Below are positions 21,782-22,668 of a DNA stretch of 22,668 nucleotides, one piece after another. Numbering within the stretch: position 1 is the stretch's first letter; each line of letters begins with the position of its first letter. The DNA comes from an uncultured Clostridia bacterium. Lineage in GTDB: Bacteria; Bacillota; Clostridia; Oscillospirales; Acutalibacteraceae. A model generated the notes under the pieces. That model searched no databases, was not told the origin of the DNA, and saw nothing but the letters and a program-made list of their open reading frames with translations. Position numbers and translations under genes: made by a program. The stretch spans positions 1 to 22,668 of the forward strand of contig CANQGN010000005.1 in the NCBI GenBank assembly GCA_947623215.1, written 5' to 3'.

Positions 21782-22117
21782 TTTTGCCGCAGGCGGCAAA
21801 AGCTCACCCGCTCTGTTGCGGCTCCTTTTCCCCACAAAACTTCGTTTTGCGGGGGCCCCGTTGGTTTTTTAATCCGCATCGGCGGCGGTCGCGGTGATGG
21901 TTTATTTTCAATGATGCGCCGCCTGCGGTGGTATGAAGTTTCGCCTGTCGGCGAAATGAAGTTGCTCCCTGCGGTCGCAATGATGCGACGTTTGCCCCTT
22001 TATGTGCCGATAGGCACACATCATTGGCGAAGCCAACATCATTGCCGAAGGCAACATCATTTGCCCGGCAGGGCAAACATCATGGAAAAAGGCGATTGCT
22101 TTCGCAATCGCCTTTTT
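21782..22117. repeat. Array of short hairpins with ATGATG/CATCAT linkers
   Basis: Perfect small hairpins: TTTTGCCG/CGGCAAAA (21782-21801), CAAAAC/GTTTTG (21835-21849), TTTCGCC/GGCGAAA (21939-21956), TGTGCC/GGCACA (22003-22018), TTGGC/GCCAA (22024-22036), TTGCC/GGCAA (22042-22054), TTTGCCC/GGGCAAA (22060-22077), and a final AAAAAGGCGATTGC/GCAATCGCCTTTTT (22086-22117). Imperfect ones lie at 21919-21928 and 21962-21980. From about 21911 on they are separated by ATGATG, ATGAAG or ACATCAT. Stems differ in sequence but keep the format. No gene is apparent. Confidence 0.75.
22086..22117. terminator. Terminator-like last hairpin of the array
   Basis: 14-bp perfect stem including A5 and T5 flanks around a TTTC loop. 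It sits directly downstream (leftward) of the tRNA-Trp 3' fragment, as a terminator sits downstream of the intact tRNA at 22446-22480. Confidence 0.65.
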
Positions 22118-22118
22118 C

Positions 22119-22141
22119 TGGCAGGGGTGGAGGGACTCGAA
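22119..22141 (-). pseudogene. 3' fragment of tRNA-Trp
   Basis: 23 bp identical to 22481-22503: the CCA end, 3' acceptor strand and part of the T arm of tRNA-Trp, same orientation, 362 bp away. The rest of the tRNA is absent; the adjoining sequence is GTTGC-ttt-GCAAC. It could be the remnant of a duplicated tRNA or of an element that integrated at the tRNA 3' end. Confidence 0.75.
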
Positions 22142-22169
22142 GTTGCTTTGCAACCCCACTTGCGGTGCC

Positions 22170-22215
22170 CGAAAAAGCCGTCGGGTGCCTCCGGCACTGA
22201 TCCTCGGCTTTTTCG
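22170..22215. other. Two-tier hairpin
   Basis: Outer arms CGAAAAAGCCG / CGGCTTTTTCG (11 bp) enclose an inner GTGCC-tcc-GGCAC hairpin (22185-22197). It is part of the same hairpin-rich, gene-free stretch; another small hairpin AGCGC/GCGCT lies at 22236-22251. Confidence 0.6.
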
Positions 22216-22290
22216 ACCGCTGCGCCAACGCCGCCGAGCGCATTTTGGCGCTGCACCGCCTTGGCCATCTGGTTTTTGCGGCTGGTGCCC

Positions 22291-22403
22291 GTTTGCAACA
22301 TCGGTTCAACTTCGCCGCACTTACGGCGGCTCGTTTCATCGTGTTGCGGCACAACCCTGCGCGCTCCCTGTTTCCGCCCCCGGCGGCGGTCGCGCTCGGT
22401 TCC
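22291..22403. repeat. 113-bp repeat, distant copy
   Basis: Complete fourth copy of the unit at 21462-21754, in the same orientation, with the 33-bp upstream extension seen before unit 1. It ends about 40 bp before the tRNA-Trp terminator. Confidence 0.9.
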
Positions 22404-22445
22404 CAGCACGCGCGTGCCGTGGGTTTGGCCTTTACGCACAACAAA

Positions 22446-22480
22446 AACCGTCCCCGCCGCAAAAGCGGCAGGGACGGTTT
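22446..22480 (-). terminator. Terminator downstream of tRNA-Trp
   Basis: On the - strand ACCGTCCC-T-GCCGC pairs with GCGGC-G-GGACGGT around TTTT (one mismatch), followed by TTTTTG. It begins immediately after the CCA end of the tRNA. Confidence 0.85.
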
Positions 22481-22556
22481 TGGCAGGGGTGGAGGGACTC
22501 GAACCCCCGGCACGCGGTTTTGGAGACCGCTGCTCTACCAACTGAGCTACACCCCT
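22481..22556 (-). tRNA. tRNA-Trp (CCA)
   Basis: Complete 76-nt cloverleaf with encoded CCA. Acceptor AGGGGTG/CACCCCT, D arm GCTCAGTTGGTAGAGC, anticodon stem GCGGT/ACCGC with loop CTCCAAA (anticodon CCA), T loop TTCGAGT. A terminator follows directly, and the next tRNA lies 37 bp upstream. Confidence 0.97.
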
Positions 22557-22593
22557 GTATTTGCCTGCAGCGCGCGCCCTCGCCCGGGAAATA

Positions 22594-22668
22594 TGGTGGG
22601 CCATCAGGGACTTGAACCCCGGACCGACCGGTTATGAGCCGGTTGCTCTAACCAACTGAGCTAATGGC
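22594..22668 (-). tRNA. tRNA-Met (CAT), cut by the window edge
   Basis: Anticodon stem ACCGG/CCGGT with loop CTCATAA (anticodon CAT), D arm GCTCAGTTGGTTAGAGC, T loop TTCAAGT, acceptor 3' strand ATGGCCC and encoded CCA. The first two bases of the acceptor (GG expected) lie beyond the window. The features are not those of an initiator. Elongator Met is most likely; the minor isoleucine tRNA with a modified CAT anticodon cannot be excluded. Confidence 0.9.

Noticed and set aside
21462..22403. CRISPR array
   Set aside because: Units are 113 bp, adjacent without spacers, and the hairpin array has variable stems with constant short linkers; no cas gene is present.
21512..22615. 367-residue + strand open frame through the repeat region and both tRNA genes
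   Set aside because: It translates 113-bp repeats, hairpins and antisense tRNA; a real gene cannot reasonably occupy this.

Overview
The window reads as chromosomal DNA of a Gram-positive gut anaerobe of the Clostridia, most likely Oscillospirales (Ruminococcaceae-like). Three proteins carry type I dockerin modules, starts have strong AGGAGG-type ribosome sites, there is an ECF-type transporter subunit, lipoprotein and sortase-free secreted proteins are common, and most genes are GC-rich. Several stretches (about 9.2-11.4 kb, the middle of the 11.8-13.5 kb gene, and 16.1-17.6 kb) are visibly richer in A+T, which suggests mosaic ancestry. The genus-level placement is inference.

Left part, + strand (1-9.1 kb): the 3' end of a malate/L-lactate dehydrogenase-family gene; a secreted CBM9-like protein with a C-terminal dockerin; a large WG-repeat protein; then a four-gene operon behind a clear sigma-A promoter with a palindromic operator at the start point. 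The operon encodes a secreted dockerin-flavodoxin-DUF362 fusion, an ArsP/DUF318-type permease, an ECF transporter S component and a flavodoxin lipoprotein. The two flavodoxin domains are almost identical over about 215 bp of DNA.

Middle part, - strand (9.2-20.5 kb): a three-gene operon of unrecognised proteins, one with two membrane helices, a coiled coil and a C-terminal Cys4 motif; a secreted dockerin protein; an HTH / zinc-ribbon membrane protein / Hanks-type kinase operon; a DUF4268 nuclease-like gene; and an 1122-residue membrane-anchored collagen-like protein. Four promoters here share one design: a 13-bp palindrome ATGCTGSCAGCAT directly upstream of the -35 region. They precede the three-gene operon, the dockerin gene, the HTH/kinase operon and the collagen-like gene, and look like a local regulon. 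The kinase gene is broken at its 3' end: its natural last codons lie 1.9 kb away, beyond the dockerin gene, and a 62-bp direct repeat flanks the intervening segment.

Right part (20.5-22.7 kb): a small XRE-type regulator with nested palindromes in its promoter, then about 1.1 kb without a credible gene. That stretch holds a 113-bp repeat (two full tandem copies, one partial, one distant), an array of short hairpins separated by ATGATG/CATCAT linkers, and a 23-bp copy of the 3' end of the neighbouring tRNA-Trp gene. tRNA-Trp (CCA) and an edge-truncated tRNA-Met (CAT) close the window on the - strand.

Functionally the window is dominated by surface and envelope proteins and their control. The most interesting signals are the shared palindromic promoter module, the kinase gene split by a dockerin cassette, the exported-flavodoxin/ECF/permease operon, and the hairpin array.
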